Assembly: GCF_023065955.2 (NCBI RefSeq)
Contig: NW_026622786.1
Coordinates: forward strand, 45,122,938 to 45,186,937
Length of the DNA: 64,000 nucleotides
Reading direction: 5' to 3'
Source: Ursus arctos
Taxonomy: Eukaryota; Chordata; Mammalia; Carnivora; Ursidae
Part shown: positions 13,285-27,021 of the stretch, in pieces
Position numbering within the stretch: the stretch's first letter is position 1
How the letters are laid out: every line of letters begins with the position of its first letter
Position numbers and translations under genes: made by a program
Notes under the pieces: generated by a model
Database searches by the model: none
Told to the model about the DNA's origin: nothing
What the model saw: only the letters and a program-made list of their open reading frames with translations

Positions 13285-15725
13285 GGATTGAATTGAATTG
13301 ACCTTGACTGAACCAAACCGAATTGGAATGAACCAATTGAATTGAGTACAATCAATCCTTTCATTAAGGGAAATACTGCTAACATCTGGAAAAGAGGTAA
13401 AGTGAATTTAGATGAAGCCATTGCCAATTTTGCAGACAAAACATGCAGCATTTTGAAATTCTATGCAAGGATAATTCAAATAAATTTTAATCTCTTTATT
13501 CTCATCTTCCTCTTAAATATTTATCTATATGTTAAGAGGTTTTTTTAATTACTTGGAGTTACTAGCATTTGTCATTTATACAAGGTAGTTATTTGATGAT
13601 CTCACACTAATCTACAAATCAGATGTTCAGGGAGTTTTTAAACACTTCAGTTACCAGGACCTATTCATGATCAACCAAATCAGAATCTGCCAGGGTTAGT
13701 CCCTTGAATTAGAGCAAAAACAAAACTCCAAGTGTTGGACACAGCTTGCCTATAAGTGTAGAGCAGGGTTCCTGCCTGCAAAGAATTTAAAACCAAATGT
13801 TATATTTGAAAGTATAACTTACTCTACAAAGTAGATTTTGATGGTGTCAAATGGATGGTGCAAAAAACACACACACTATACAACTTAAGAAGAGGAAAGG
13901 GTTACATTGGGCTGGCTATAGAAGTTTTTTGAGCATAGCATGACTTGAAATAGGTCCTGCTGCTTGAGGAGTTCTAAAAATCTTGGAAAAGAAATGACTA
14001 TTTTAAGCTTGAACATATGATAAAATGAGAGCTTGGACACAATTTAAATCATATCACTTCAGAGGATTCAGAGAAATTATTAAGACAGTGTTCATTAAAA
14101 TCTCTATTATTGCTCTACACAGTAAAACAAATTAAACAAAACTGATGAGATCAAAGTAATTTAAACTTCAACTTAGATTCTTTTTTTTTTTTTTTGAGAC
14201 AAACAATTGATGAGATTAAGTTAGGCAAAGTCATAAATACCAAATGACAAACAAATTACATGAAGTGGCAGCAACAGGAGGAAATAGGAGCAGGAAAGAT
14301 AATAAATAGGAAATTCAAAAGGAAAAAAAAAACCAAACCAACATTGCTTGGAAGAACTAAAAAAATCATAATTATCAGAGGAGAGAAGCACTTGGGGAGT
14401 AGGATAAGCCAGTGTTCTATCAGTGAGAGGAAAAGGCAAATTATATATGAATTCATGGTATATTATGGCAAGAAACACATTGAAGAAAGTGAATGGTTTA
14501 AAGAGAAGCACCATTTTACAAAGAGGATCATAAAAGTTTTTAATGTAAGTTTATTGAAATTACATTTGAAATGTAGTGTTCAATGCAGGACACCTACCTC
14601 ATTATCATAGAAGAAAGATCATAGAAAGAAAGCTCTTCCTGGATATGCAGGAAAGGATTATGAAATATATTTATCTTAGCTAAAGGGAGTAATTGAACAT
14701 ATTTTCGAAGTGTTCCTTTAATCTATTAAATTTTCCTAGATATCATAATTAAATGGGCAGCATATTATCATACATTTAGAAGGTGTTTAATTTGTTTTTG
14801 TTTTAATTTGAAAAAGGCTTTCTAGTAAAGTTTTATCAACCCATTCCAGACTCACATGGACCATTGGCCCCTAGTGTTTGTATATCTTGACTTTTGGCTT
14901 AATGCAGATCACAGGGAGGTGACAGTGGAGCTAGGAACCAAACTAAAACACTGTCCAATTTTTATACTTTGCCCTATGTTGAGCTTTATGCTTAACTAGA
15001 AAATTATGTTCTGTTTTTATTCACTGGAAAACTTTGAAGATTATTTCATTGCTTTAGCTAATGTCTGATTATGGGCTATAAAATACGCAATTTATGTAAG
15101 TATTTTGGTTGTTACTGATGTTATTTTTCTACCAAGAGCCATGAAAGAAAAGGTTTATGCAGTGTAGCTAACTACATAAATACATTATTTTTGCTCTTTA
15201 AATCAGATTGATATAATAATATTGTATGTGGTGTCGTTTCTGTATCAATAAAAAAGCCACCTGCATACTGAATTTTTAGTTCAGCACAGATGATGATAAA
15301 GTCTTGTAAAGACAAAAGGTAGCTATTCACGTCTAAACAAAAACATTTCCCAGAAATATGTGTTTAAAGTTAACATAAAATATAGGATTAAACACTAAAG
15401 TTTTGAAATCTATTTTTTTCAAGTTCAGAGTAAATAAGTTTCTGTGAAATATTTGTATTATGTTAATATGTTTGTGAGCTTCCTCTTTTCCAGTTCTCTC
15501 ATCTCAATTCTATACTGTTGTTCTCTGTTCACTACCTACGATTAGGCAAAGTTATCACATGGATCACCACCTTTCCTTAATTTACAGTATTTTACTAGGA
15601 AGTGATCTGTGGGAAGACATTGGATTTTTATTTTTAAACAATTTGTTTTGCTTTTCTATTCCTTACTGTCCAAAAGTCAACTTTGTCATTTGGTCACCAA
15701 ATACTGAAACAGTTACCCTCACTCA

Positions 15726-15775
<50 letters not shown>

Positions 15776-15885
15776 TACTATACTCTTTTCTCTATTCTCT
15801 GAAAGAGATAATTGACCTTTTTAATTTATAAAAGGTACATGAACATTTTTATAAAGGACTATAAATTAACTTAAACTTTGGCTAT
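13285..15885. other. Unique spacer with a CT/CA microsatellite
   Basis: No gene seen. Overlapping ORFs on both strands at about 14.2-14.6 kb are low-complexity and have no homology I recognise. (CT)n at 15731-15757 passes into (CA)n at 15757-15775. Confidence 0.45.
15731..15775. repeat. (CT)n(CA)n microsatellite
   Basis: Adjacent CT and CA dinucleotide runs of about 27 and 19 bases. Confidence 0.95.
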
Positions 15886-15889
15886 TTCC

Positions 15890-16340
15890 CTAAGCAACTC
15901 TTTCTTACACACACTACACTCCAGACAAGGCTTCTTTCAAAGCTTCCATTGTACCAGCTACTCTCTCCTATCAATCTTCACAAATGCTAGTTCCACTGTT
16001 CACTCTTTCTCCTTCTATCCAGCTCAAAAACAATCAAAAAAAGCCCATAAACATATATCAATTTTTATTATTCCTTCAGGTCTTAGTATAAATTTCACTT
16101 CCCTTGAGGCCCATCCTGATCATGTACCTTTTGTTAGTCCCTTACGCTGAAGGCTCTTCAGGACACCCTGCAGTTTGTTTATTGTAGCTCTAGTCACAAG
16201 TTACAACAATTACTTTTTTTTTTTTTCCTGTCTTATCATTTGCTAGACTGGAAAACCCTGAGAGCAATGAAAAGTACCCCTACTATCTAGAAAAGGCCCT
16301 GACACATAATTAACATTCAATATATATTTGGTAATTTGAA
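15890..16340 (+). mobile_element. L2 LINE 3' end
   Basis: The second half shows the L2 terminus: 'gctagactggaaaaccctgag', 'ctagaaaaggccctgacaca' and 'taattaacattcaatatat'. The upstream part is more diverged and its assignment weaker. Confidence 0.6.
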
Positions 16341-16959
16341 GTCAGAGAGAGCATAACAGTGGTCTATATTATTTATCTGTTTCAAACAATAACCTTATTC
16401 CTGAGGAAATTCTGTATGCTCACTTCCTATTTCAAAGCACATACACTGAACAAACCTTTTGTTTGCCTATGCATATTCTGACTTCTCTGTAACAGACTTA
16501 AAGTGGTTTAACAGTATAGCAGGCATTATGCTAGGTGATGGGTTGTCTACCCTGTTATATGGCTTCTTTAATGTGGACTAAAAGGGATAAGGGTCCGGAT
16601 ATTTACCTTATCCTGATTTTTTTTTCTTTTTTTTCTTCCTGAATTTAGCATTTCCATGTTCATTACATTCCATGACCATAATATTCTATTATAAAAATAT
16701 ACCATCTACTGGTACCATCCCCTTTGCTAACATACCATGCCCTCTACTGATAAAAATACACCATTGCTAGCAAAAATGTTTAATAATATGTCAATATAAT
16801 AAAGAATTATAATTTATGCTTCATATAAATGATAATAGAGGATTGATATTTAAATGCTAAATAAAACATTAAAAATATTGATGAAATAAAACAATAAAAG
16901 AGCAAACACAGTCATTTTAGGGAAAAGCTTGAACCCAGAAATATAACTGGAATGTGGAA

Positions 16960-17720
16960 TAAATTTTTGTCCTAAGGAATTTGGAAAAACACACATTTGC
17001 TCTTAGATTCCAAAGCTTCAGAGGGTGGTATCCCAAGACCCCTACAGACTGGGGATCTTGGACATATTAACTGGAACTTCCCAAAAAACTTCCTTATCCT
17101 TCAGATTAAGGATCAACTAGAAGTAAATCTGTCATCCTTTACTCCAGAACAAGGAATTGTAAAGCAGGTTCCTTTGCTATTAAGCAAACCAGGAGAAATT
17201 AAAAAGAAAGTAAAACAAGGTCTCTGAGAAATTATGGGCATAAATATAGTCATTATGGATTTGCCCTCTGCATATGCAAAGCCTGGTAGGCTACAGAACC
17301 TCAACTAAACTTAGCATAAAACTGTTCTCCACTGGTAATGCCTCTCCAGTCTCCTGACGGAAACAAACGCAAAGCCGCTTGAGGAAGGTCCATTCATTTT
17401 AGCCATGGAGAACTGCAGATACTTTACCAATTACAATGACCAGCAAACAATCAAAGTTAACCAGACATACAAGAAAGCATGGCAACATGAGCTGAAAAAC
17501 AAGCATCAGAAGCAGATCCCCACTGATTTCTGGTAGTAAAATTATCAAATACAGTTTATAAAAACAACTGTGCTTGCTTACTATATTTAAAGGGAAAAAG
17601 AGCAAGAATGAGAGAGAGATAACAATGAAAAGTGTATCTCTAGAGAACAGGAAGCTCAAAAAGAGAAAAGAAGATTTCAATGAAAAGAATACTCTGAATT
17701 GAAAAATAAGAAAAAAAAAA
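16960..17720 (+). mobile_element. Old L1/HAL1 5' region fragment (tentative)
   Basis: A-rich sequence with words such as 'accagacatacaagaaagca', then a stretch that resembles the leader/ORF1-proximal part of old L1M or HAL1 elements on the plus strand. A 76-codon ORF at 16997-17227 lies inside it and is most likely element-derived. Family assignment is from memory and uncertain. Confidence 0.4.
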
Positions 17721-19800
17721 TCAGAAAGTTATCATTTCATCTTTCCCAAAATATTTTTCAGAAACAATGATTAAATTATGTTTTCATTTCTAATTACATC
17801 TGAAACTTCAACCTGAAAAGAAAAACAAAATATATGCACCCTTGAAAAACACTGATCAACTTAATAATAAATGGCTAACAATTATTAAGTGTTATATATT
17901 TGAAGTTTTAGAGACCTAGTAATTAGTTTTAAAAAATTCACAAAGTTTAGCTCTCTTCTTTACCAATGCTAGCTATTATTGTTTAAACCTCCTTATTTCA
18001 GATTTCTGGTATTTCAGAGACTATTGGGAAGTAACTATATTTATTTTGTCTTAGTAATTTTCAAATACACATGGACTCAAAGCTCAACCCAAAATATGGT
18101 TAGCATTGGACACCTGTTATTTCTTGATTCCTTTCTGAAACAAACATTAGGAGTCCCTACTATGATGGTGGTGTATTTTGTGTACTTCTTAGAATAAATA
18201 ATGTACAGGAATCATTCAAATGCATATTCAGTGGGAAGCCATCTGGCTCCATGCGAATTTATGAATATTTTAGCTTGCTCAGCTAGTCAAAAGTAAAATC
18301 TGGCACTTGGGATTATCATGTAGATTTGTGACATATATTATAAAAAATTTGCTTCTATAAATAAATGATTGACACATTTACTAAAGCATAGTTTTTTCTT
18401 TCATCATGGATTGAGTCTACTTAAACTACGTATGATATTGCATGCTTGGAAGTTTGGAAGTCATCATAATTTAACTTGAATTAGAACATGAAATGTTTTA
18501 TTAAAATAGTTGCATATAAAAAGAGAATCTTGGCGCTGGGTTAGACTTCATAGTTTATTATAGTGAACACTATGATGTGGCACCCCAATTTTTTCCCAAT
18601 AAAGGGCTTATTACCCCAGCTACTGAGAATGCTGTCAGTACAGAGCTTTCAGCTGTCACCACCATTCATAGATTGCCTCAGCCATGAGAGCTATCTTGCC
18701 CAAGATATTCCTTTCGAAAATGCCCATATCCAATGATGATTGATGTGCAGTATAAACTGTGGCTACTCAGGGCCAACTTAGTACTAAAGTGTCATTCTAG
18801 CATCAGAACCCCTCTTGGGATGAGCCTGTCAAGACTGTCATTGGGCCTGTATCACAGCTTGACTTCTCCCTTCTGCTCAATCCTGCTCTGTCCTCCTTGT
18901 ACAATTATTAGTCCCAAACTCACTTGTTAAGATATATGCTGCACTCTAAATTCCATCTCAGATCCTGCTTTTCAGGAAACTCAACCAGCTATTATTATCT
19001 AATCCTACCTTTTACCTAAAACAAAAACTTCTTGGAAACACTCTTGGTAAATTGTCTTCCAGTCACTTTGCTTAAACACTTCTGATATGAGGCATCTTAT
19101 TTTCTCAGAAAGCAACCCACTGTATTATTGGATAAAGTTGTTTCTAACATTGTACATACATTTTCTTCTTTGTTACATCGGGAACAATATAAAATCAACT
19201 TCATCATTCTACTGATTATATCATTAATAGATTAAATGAGATTCTGATGTATGCCCACAACGTATAGAATTGTATTTTTACATTTTTTGAGACTTAAACT
19301 TCGATAATTAGAAATACAGATTTAGAGTTGATAGTACATAGATGATAGGAGAATGGATGACATCCCAAAGGAGTGAATGTGTATAGGGAAACCTAAACAC
19401 AAAGACTTGTGACCTTTCAGTGATACGAGGTAAGAATGATGATGAGGAATGAGTTAAGGAGATTTGAAAAGTGACAAATAAATTAGGAAAAAAAACAGTA
19501 GTGTGGGGTTCCTTGAAGCCAAAGAAGAATGCATTTCAAAGAAGGAATGATCAATTGAGACAAATGTTGCTAAAGGGGAATGAGGATGAGAACTAGGAGG
19601 AATACTGGATTTATCAAAATGAAGAGCACTGGGAATCCTCAGAAGAAGTTCAGTGAAGTGGGAGTAGGGGGATAAAGACTGTTTGAACTGGGCTTAAGAA
19701 TGAATGATTGGAAACTGGAAGTGCAGACAATTTATTCTAAAATTATTATTGTATAGGGGAGCAAAGAAATGAAAGTTAAAGGAAGTGGAGTTGAGAAAGA
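17720..19800. other. Spacer, unique plus an unassigned old repeat at about 18.53-18.98 kb
   Basis: 18530-18980 is less AT-rich and ends with 'ttccatctcagatcctgctt' followed by 'caggaaactcaacc', a phrase typical of the ends of old mammalian interspersed repeats. I cannot name the family. The remainder looks unique; no gene. Confidence 0.35.
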
Positions 19801-19810
19801 AAATTTTTTA

Positions 19811-20377
19811 AAAGATTGTATTTATTTATTTATCAAAGAAGGGAAGAATGAAGGGGGGGTAAACAGAAGTGGGAATGAACCATGAGAGACTGTGGACTCT
19901 GGGAAAAAAACTGAGGGCTTCAGAGGGGAGGGGGTGGGGGATTGGGACAGGCCGGTGATGGGTATTAAGGAGGGCACATATTGCATGGTGCACTGGGTGT
20001 TATATGCAAATAATGAATCATGAAACATTGCATCAATAACTGGGGGTATACTGTATGGTGACTAATATAACAAAATAAAAATTATTAAAAAAATGGGATT
20101 GTGGTGATGGTTGCACAACTCTATAAATTTACTGAAAATCATTGAATTGTACACTTAAAATGGGTGAATTTTATGGTATGTAAATTATACCTCAATAAAG
20201 CTGTTAAAGAAATGAGAAAAAAAAAAAGAGAGAGCACAAGCAGGGGGAGTGACAGGAGAGGGAGAAGCAGGCTTCCCGCTGAGCAAGGAGCCCAATGTGG
20301 GACTTGATCCCAGCACCCTGGGATCATGACCTGAGCTGATGGCAGATGCTTAACCGACTGAGCAACCCAGGCATTCC
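19811..20377 (-). mobile_element. CAN-SINE split by an L1 insertion
   Basis: Minus-strand SINE in two parts: a tail piece at 19811-19838 ('aaaagattgtatttattt') and the body at 20226-20377 ('gagagagcacaagcaggggg' through 'ctgagcaacccaggcattcc'). The outer flanks 'gagaaagaaaattt' (about 19793-19806) and 'gagagagaaattt' (about 20378-20390) look like one target-site duplication, supporting a single SINE interrupted in its tail. Confidence 0.7.
19840..20225 (+). mobile_element. Carnivoran L1 3' end plus appended old L1MA 3' end
   Basis: 19855-20092 is the carnivoran L1 3'UTR (GGAGGGGGTGGGGGATTGGG, then 'gcactgggtgttat', 'gtactg'-type end and 'aaaattattaaaaaaa'). It is followed directly by an ancient L1MA/MB 3' end (20096-20213: 'gtggtgatggttgcacaac' to 'caataaagctgttaaa') and a second poly(A). 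Both are on the plus strand. See findings for a 3'-transduction interpretation. Confidence 0.75.
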
Positions 20378-20389
20378 GAGAGAGAAATT

Positions 20390-23300
20390 TGTAATTGAAA
20401 AATTAACAGTATATTTGTGCACTGATGAAAATGATTCATTAGAGAAGGAAACCTGTTGAAATCAGAGAGAGAAGAGAAAATTACTGGAGTGGTTTCCTGT
20501 TCACAAGAATATAAAATTACAAAGAAATCATCACATTTCAATGTGGTTTGCTAAATGATGGTTTTTTAAAAACAAAATATATGCTCATGTGAGGGTAGGC
20601 AACCTTAGGAATAATATCGTGTATTCCCAGAACCCATTTCAAAAGTTGTAGCTTCCGGAGGCAGAAGAATACTGCATGAAGGACAGAGACAAGATTATAG
20701 AGCCTTATGGAGGAGCCTGCTAGCATCAGGAGTAGGCAATAAAATTGCTTCAAGTTCAGTTGATAAGAGTAAGCCATCTTAGTTTCTGTAGACAAAACCT
20801 CTCTTCATAGATTCTATTCAAAGTGTTCTTTAAGTTCAGCCTCCTCCCCTCCTCTACTACCCACTAGAAAAGGGTTGTAGTGATATGTGGCCAGTCACTA
20901 ATAATAGGAATGCTTTTTGGTTGTACTAGTTTCCTTTATGCCCAAATTTCAAAGTTAAAGAAAGCATCTGTACAACAGGGAGAAACGTATATTTATATCT
21001 GTAAAGTTCTAATGAAAGTGGATCTTGGTTATGAAAAGCCCTCAGGTTCTCTGCTATTTCTTGATGTGTCTGGATATGTAAACATCCACCAAGGGTTTGA
21101 AATATGGTCTGGAGAGAGGAGAACTGAGCAACCTCTTAGAATGAGAAGGATTTAAGTTCCCAGAGATATTTTAGCGCACTTGTGTATATACATAGTGAGC
21201 GACATGGGGGGAGAGAAGGTTGTCAGACATAATTTTAGATTCAATAAAATAACCGGTGAAGAAATTCTTAGTAATGAGGATGCTAAAGGACTTCTAAGAA
21301 CAAGAATAATTATTATTTAATTTGCTGTTTTCATTGGTCTAATATATATATCCTTCTTCCTCTCACTACCTTCACTGCAATTATTCAGAGAAATTTGTGT
21401 GAGAAAGACTTTTTTCCCCCCTGGAGCAGGGTGAAGTAGTAGGTATGGGAAAAGACAAAAAGTCTGAAACTTACAATGACTCACATAGTGAAAAACAGGC
21501 AGATAATTCATCAAATTGTGAGAAAATCACATGGAAGCCCAAACAGAACTAAATCACCAGAAGTGGAAGCTTAAAGCCAAAAGTGATTGTGAAAATATAT
21601 GCTCTCTAGGAATTCACAGGTATTTGGGACAATTTTAGACTTCTCTGGGGCTTAGAATGGAGATTGTGTTAATTTTGCCTGTATCTAAAGGGGGAAAAAT
21701 TCCAGCTGATATCTGATTACATATAGTAAATACAGAAAAAGTAAAAAAATAAAAAATATAAAAAAAATAAAAGTATGTGGTGGGTGAAGAGCTTGCAGGC
21801 CAACACCAAGAAAATTCCACAGAAGAAGAAGTGCACAATGTAAACAGTAGTATGATTTACTATCCTAAATAGCAATCTTTAGGAAAGCAAAGTAGGATAT
21901 AAATACAGATCAAATCAGTGAAGCAAGGCTGACATGGCCATAATATTCCTTTACCTCTCAATGCCCAGTATAACTCTTTTAAAATGCCAATCTTTTAAAA
22001 TGTCTTTCTTCTGCAGTCTCTCTGCAGCTTCACCTTCATGCACAATTATACAAATCAGATGACAGTTTCTGATTACTGCACGTAAAAAGGTGTTGTACTA
22101 CATTAGCCTCGGTAACAGTAGATGGTAGTTTGCATAAGGGCTCGGAGAAGTGAATGCATTTTGGTTATGTTTTCAATGTGTAGAGTTCACTTAATGAAGA
22201 ACTAGATGAAAAGGATGAAGGAAAGTATGCGAGGAGTCATGGATGACTTCCAGGTTTTTGCCTTGAGCAATTTGGTGAATGACTAGAACATTTATCTAGA
22301 TAGAAAAGACCATCAGGACCGATAGAGGAAGACAAGAACTCTTTAAACAGAGATGCTTGGTGGACTGTTTTCAATGAGGGAGAAGAGACACAGCAGGCAG
22401 GTATGTATACAAATCCAGAACTCAGTATTGAATATATTACGGCCAGTAGAGACAACTTCAAAACTGCTGCAAATGAAACACACAAAATAGAGTGTATCTT
22501 GATGAAATATGTGGCTAAAATAAGTTTATTTTGTTAATGCTTATTTCTTTATTTTTACGTTTGTGAAATTACAGCATGTTTGTAGTCTACAGATATGGAG
22601 AGAAATAGATTGTAGATACAGGAAACACAGATAATGTTGTAAATTGCTCCTTCCATACTGAACTCATGGTAAATGTTTCTATTGTATTTAAACATCAGTA
22701 ACAAGTAAAAAAGAATTTCTTTAAAACTCTATACTTGCTTCCCCCTTCTCATAGTATAGCTTCCATAGACAGCTTTTGATTTGACTGGATAATAGTTAAT
22801 TAGAAACTCTATTAACTTTAACCAATTATAATGAGTGATGATCTTTCTTATTAAATTTCATTAAAAATTGATCCCAGTGATATATAAGCAGTGAATTTTA
22901 TAAGTTAATTTATGACCGTGTCAATGTGCCTGTACATTTAAAATCTGCACTTGGACCACTTGTTATATCATAATTATTTCTTTGTGTAGTAAAAGTTTTC
23001 CAGTTCCAGAATTTATTAAAAGCATTTGAAACTTCTCTGAAGAATAGGATATTGGTGGATATAATTTACTTTCTCAAACCCCAAGGCTAAAAATAATAGG
23101 AAAGAAACCAATCATGTAAAACTTCATTGAGTAGTACAACATTTCTCAACCTGCAAATGAAATGAACACTTACTTGATTTCCAGAGTTGTGTTTTAAAAG
23201 ATTTTTGCCTCAAGATGTAAATGCTTTAATTCTTTTCTAGGCAATATGATACTCTCCTACAATGAATGGTAAATGAAAACTAACTTGAACCATCTGAATG

Positions 23301-23920
23301 TTCTGCAGAGAGAAAAGAGTGAATATTAGTGGAAAAAAAAGATATTTAAAAAATCATTCATATTACCACAAAGCGTTGGTTGGAGCAAAGATTTTAAGAG
23401 CCTTAAAGAAGGTTGGAGATTCAACAAGCAGATCAGTAACACACCATAAAACAGTGCCCAAATATAGACATTAGAGTTTAGATTGTTTTAGCAATGCATT
23501 TAAGCACAACTGAAGGAATATAATTTGGGCACAGAGAGCTGGGAAATGACAGTAGCAGATGGATTGTACCAGTCTGAAGCAATCAGAGATGAACTGCTCT
23601 GTTTGAATGGCTGAATTTTATACTTTGGAAGCCTACTAGATTCCTGCAGCCAGAGGCTTCAAAAGATAGACTATTTTGTCCAACCAGCCCGGAAGGAAAC
23701 GTTAAGTCTGTTAGCTTCAATCATTTACTTGCATGGACAATAATACCCTTGGGATGAACATCTTTAGACACAAATGTCAATAATCAAGCTGCTTTACAGG
23801 TGGATGATAATAGTGACTAATTTACAGGCATTTTCCCCCTTTACCTCCTGTTCTTGAAAATATCAGTGTGGTTGGGAATTGGCAGCTTTTATTATCCTTT
23901 TACTCCAATTTTTTGGTGCA
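20390..23920. other. Unique spacer
   Basis: No gene and no clearly recognised repeat. Several 60-90 codon ORFs occur on both strands without conserved motifs. Confidence 0.4.
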
Positions 23921-24966
23921 TTTTCAGTATTGAGGTATAATTGACATACATTATATTAGTTTCAGGTATACAACAAGATAATTTTATATTTGTATATACT
24001 GCAAAATACCACCATGATAATTCTAGTTAACATGTCACCATACATAGCTACAGAATTTTTGTGTGTGTGATGAGAACTGTAAGATCTACTCTCTTATCAA
24101 CTTTTTTTTACCCTCCTATTAAATTTCAAATATGCAATATAGTACTATTAACTAGAGTTGTCATGTTGTCCATTACATCCCTGTGACTTATTTATAACTG
24201 GAAGTTTGTACTATTTGACTCCCTTCACCCATTTGGCCCACACCCTATCCCATCTCTGCCAACTACCAATTTGTTCCTGTTCTCTGTATCTATGAGGGTT
24301 TTGTTTTTGTTTTTGTTTTTAAGATTCCACATATTAGTGAGATCACAGTTTTTATCTTTCTCTATCACTTAGCATAATGCTCTCAAAGTCTATCCGTGTT
24401 ATCACAAAAGGCAAGATTTCCTTTTTTTTTTTGCAGGTGAATAATATTCCATAATATCACAATTTCTTTATCCATTCATCCCTCAATGGACAATTAGATT
24501 GTTTCTGCATCTTGGTTATTGTAAATAATGTTGCAATAAACATGGGGATGCTTATATCTTTTTGAGCTAGTGTTTTCATTTTCTTTAGATAAATACCCAG
24601 AAGTAGAATTGCTGGATCATATTATAGGTCCATTTTTAACTTTTTGAGGAAATTTCATTCTCTTTTCCAAAGTGGCTGCACCAACTGACATTCCCACAAA
24701 CAGTGACCAAGAGTTCCTTTTTCTCTACATCCTTGTCAACACTTGTTATTGTCTTTTTGGAAACAGCCATTCTAACAGGTGTAAGGTGATACTGCATTGC
24801 AGTTTTGATTTGCATTTCATTGATAATTAATGATGTTGAGCATCTTTTCATGAATCTGTTGACCACAGCATGTCTTCTTTGGGAAAATATCTGTTTGGAT
24901 CCTCTGCTCATTCTTAAATCAGATTGTTTTTCTGAGTTTATATAAGTTCTTTATGTATTTTGGATA

Positions 24967-25090
24967 GGGCACCTGGTTGGCTGAGTTAGTAGATCATATG
25001 ACTCTTGCTCTTATGATCACGGGTTGTGAGTTCAAGCCCCACACTGGGTGTAGAGATTAGCTAAAGAAAATTAAAAATCTTCAAAAACCT
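24967..25090 (+). mobile_element. Short tRNA-like CAN-SINE
   Basis: 'gggcacctggttggctgag' A-box side, 'gactcttgctcttatgatcac', then 'gtgagttcaagccccacact' B-box side and 'gtgtagagatta' before a short A-rich tail; no CT-rich body. Nested in the L1. Confidence 0.85.
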
Positions 25091-26818
25091 GAAGGGAAAT
25101 TTTATATATTTTGGATATAAGCACCTTTTAAATATATGATTTGCCAAGTATTTTCTCCCATTTAGTAGGCCATCTTTTCATGTTGTTGAGTTTCCTTTCT
25201 ATGCAGAAGCTTTATATATTAATATGTTCCCACTTATTTATTTTTCATTCTGTTGCTTTTGTCTTAGGTATCAGATTTTAAAAAATCATCACCAAGACCT
25301 ATGTCAAGGAGTTTACTATGTTTTCTTCTAGGGTTTTTATGGCTTCAGGTCTTAGGTTCAATTCTTTAATCCATTTTGAGTTAATTTTAATATATGATGT
25401 AAGATAGTGGTCCAGTTTTCCCAACACCATTTATTGAAGAGACTATTCTTTCCCCATTGTATCTTCTTGGCTCCTTTGTCATAAATTAATTGACCATATA
25501 TGCATGGGTATATCTCTGGGCTCTCTATTCTATTGCATTGATCTATGTATTTGCTCTTATGCCAGTTACTATACTGCTTTAATTACTACAGCTTTGTAAT
25601 ACACTTTGAAATCAGGAAGCATGCTGCCTCCAACTTTCTTCTTTCTCCAGATTGCTTTAGCTATTTGGGGTCCTCTTCAGTTTTATACACATTTTAGGAT
25701 TGTCATATATCTGTAAAAACTGCTTATAAAAAAATTTTGACAGAGATTGCACTGAATATGTAGATTGCTTTGGGTAGTTTGGGCATTTAACAATGTTAAT
25801 TCTTACAATCCATAAGCACAGGATAGCTTTCCATTTATTTATGTCTTCTTCGATTTTGTTCACCAATGTTTTATGGTTTCCTATTTATACAGGCTTTTCA
25901 CCTCCTTGGTTAAATTCATTCCTAGGTATTTTATTCTTTTTGATGCAATTGTAAATGGGATCATTTTCTTGGCTCCCCTTTCTGATAGTTTGTTATCAAT
26001 GTATAGAAACACAAAAGATTTTTTGTATATTGATTTTGCATCCTGCAACTTTATGGAATTCATTTATTAGTTCTAACATTTTTTTTTTTCTGGAGCTTTT
26101 GGGATTTTCCATTTATAGTATCATGTCCTCTACAAACAGTGACAGTTTTACTTCTTCCATTCCAGTTTGTATGCTTTTTATTTCTTTTCTTTTTCTTTTC
26201 TTTCCCTTTTCGTCTAATTGCTCTTCCTAGGACCTAGGACTTCCAACACTATGTTAAATAAAAGCGATAAGAGCAGACATCCTTGTCTTCTTCCTGATCT
26301 TAGAGGAAAAGCTTTCAGCTGTTCACCATTGAGTATGATGTTAGCTTTCGTCATATATGTGCTTTATTTTGTTGAGGTACATTCCCTCACTACCTCAGTC
26401 ACTATCCTCAAATCTTGAGATTTTATTAAGAGATGCTGAATTTTGTCAAAAGCTTTCTCTATGTGTCCTGAGATAATCATATGATTTTTATCCTTCATCT
26501 TGTTAATGTGTTGTATCACATAGTTATTTTTACTACTTTTGTCTTTTAATCTTCAAACTAGCTTGATAAGTGATTAATCCACTTTCTTTACTATATAATT
26601 ACCTTCCCAGTGAAATTTATTCTTTCGTATGTGTTCTTGTTACTAATTAGTACACTTTTCAGCTTAAAGAAGTTCCTTCACCGTTTCTTGTAAGGCCAGT
26701 TTAATGGTTATGAAATCCTTTAGTTTTTGCTAATCTAGAAAACTCTATATCTCTTCTTCAATTCCGAATAACTTTGCTGGATATTCTTTGTTGGATTTTT
26801 TTTTCTTTTAGCACTTTA

Positions 26819-27021
26819 TTTTATTATTTTTTTTATAAAGATTTTATTTATTTGAGAGAGAGACAGCCAGTGAGAGAGGGAACACAAGCAGGGGCAGTGG
26901 GAGAGGAAGAAGCAGGCTTCCAGCGGAGCAGGGAGCCTGATGCGGGGCTCGATCCCAGGACCCTGGAATCACGCCCTGAGCCGAAGGCAGACGCTTAACG
27001 ACTGAGCCACCCAGGCCCCCC
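26819..27021 (-). mobile_element. Young CAN-SINE, bear-type subfamily
   Basis: Minus-strand element from 'aaagattttatttatttgag' to 'gagccacccaggcccccc'. Target-site duplication tcttttagcacttta (26804-26818 and 27022-27036) is perfect. The body words 'gagagagggaacacaagcag', 'gaggaagaagcaggcttcc' and 'ctcgatcccaggaccctgg' plus 'cgccctgagccgaaggcag' are what I recall for ursid copies. Confidence 0.95.

Noticed and set aside
13083..13451. 122-codon minus-strand ORF
   Set aside because: Much of it is translated CAN-SINE (the GGSVVERMPSAQ-type peptide seen in many SINE copies); not a gene.
14221..14610. Overlapping ORFs of 97-116 codons on both strands
   Set aside because: Open on both strands because the sequence is purine/pyrimidine-skewed and low in complexity; no motif, no splice context, no recognised homologue.
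16997..17227. 76-codon ORF that looks protein-like
   Set aside because: Sits at the start of a segment resembling old L1/HAL1 leader sequence; isolated, no domain recognised.
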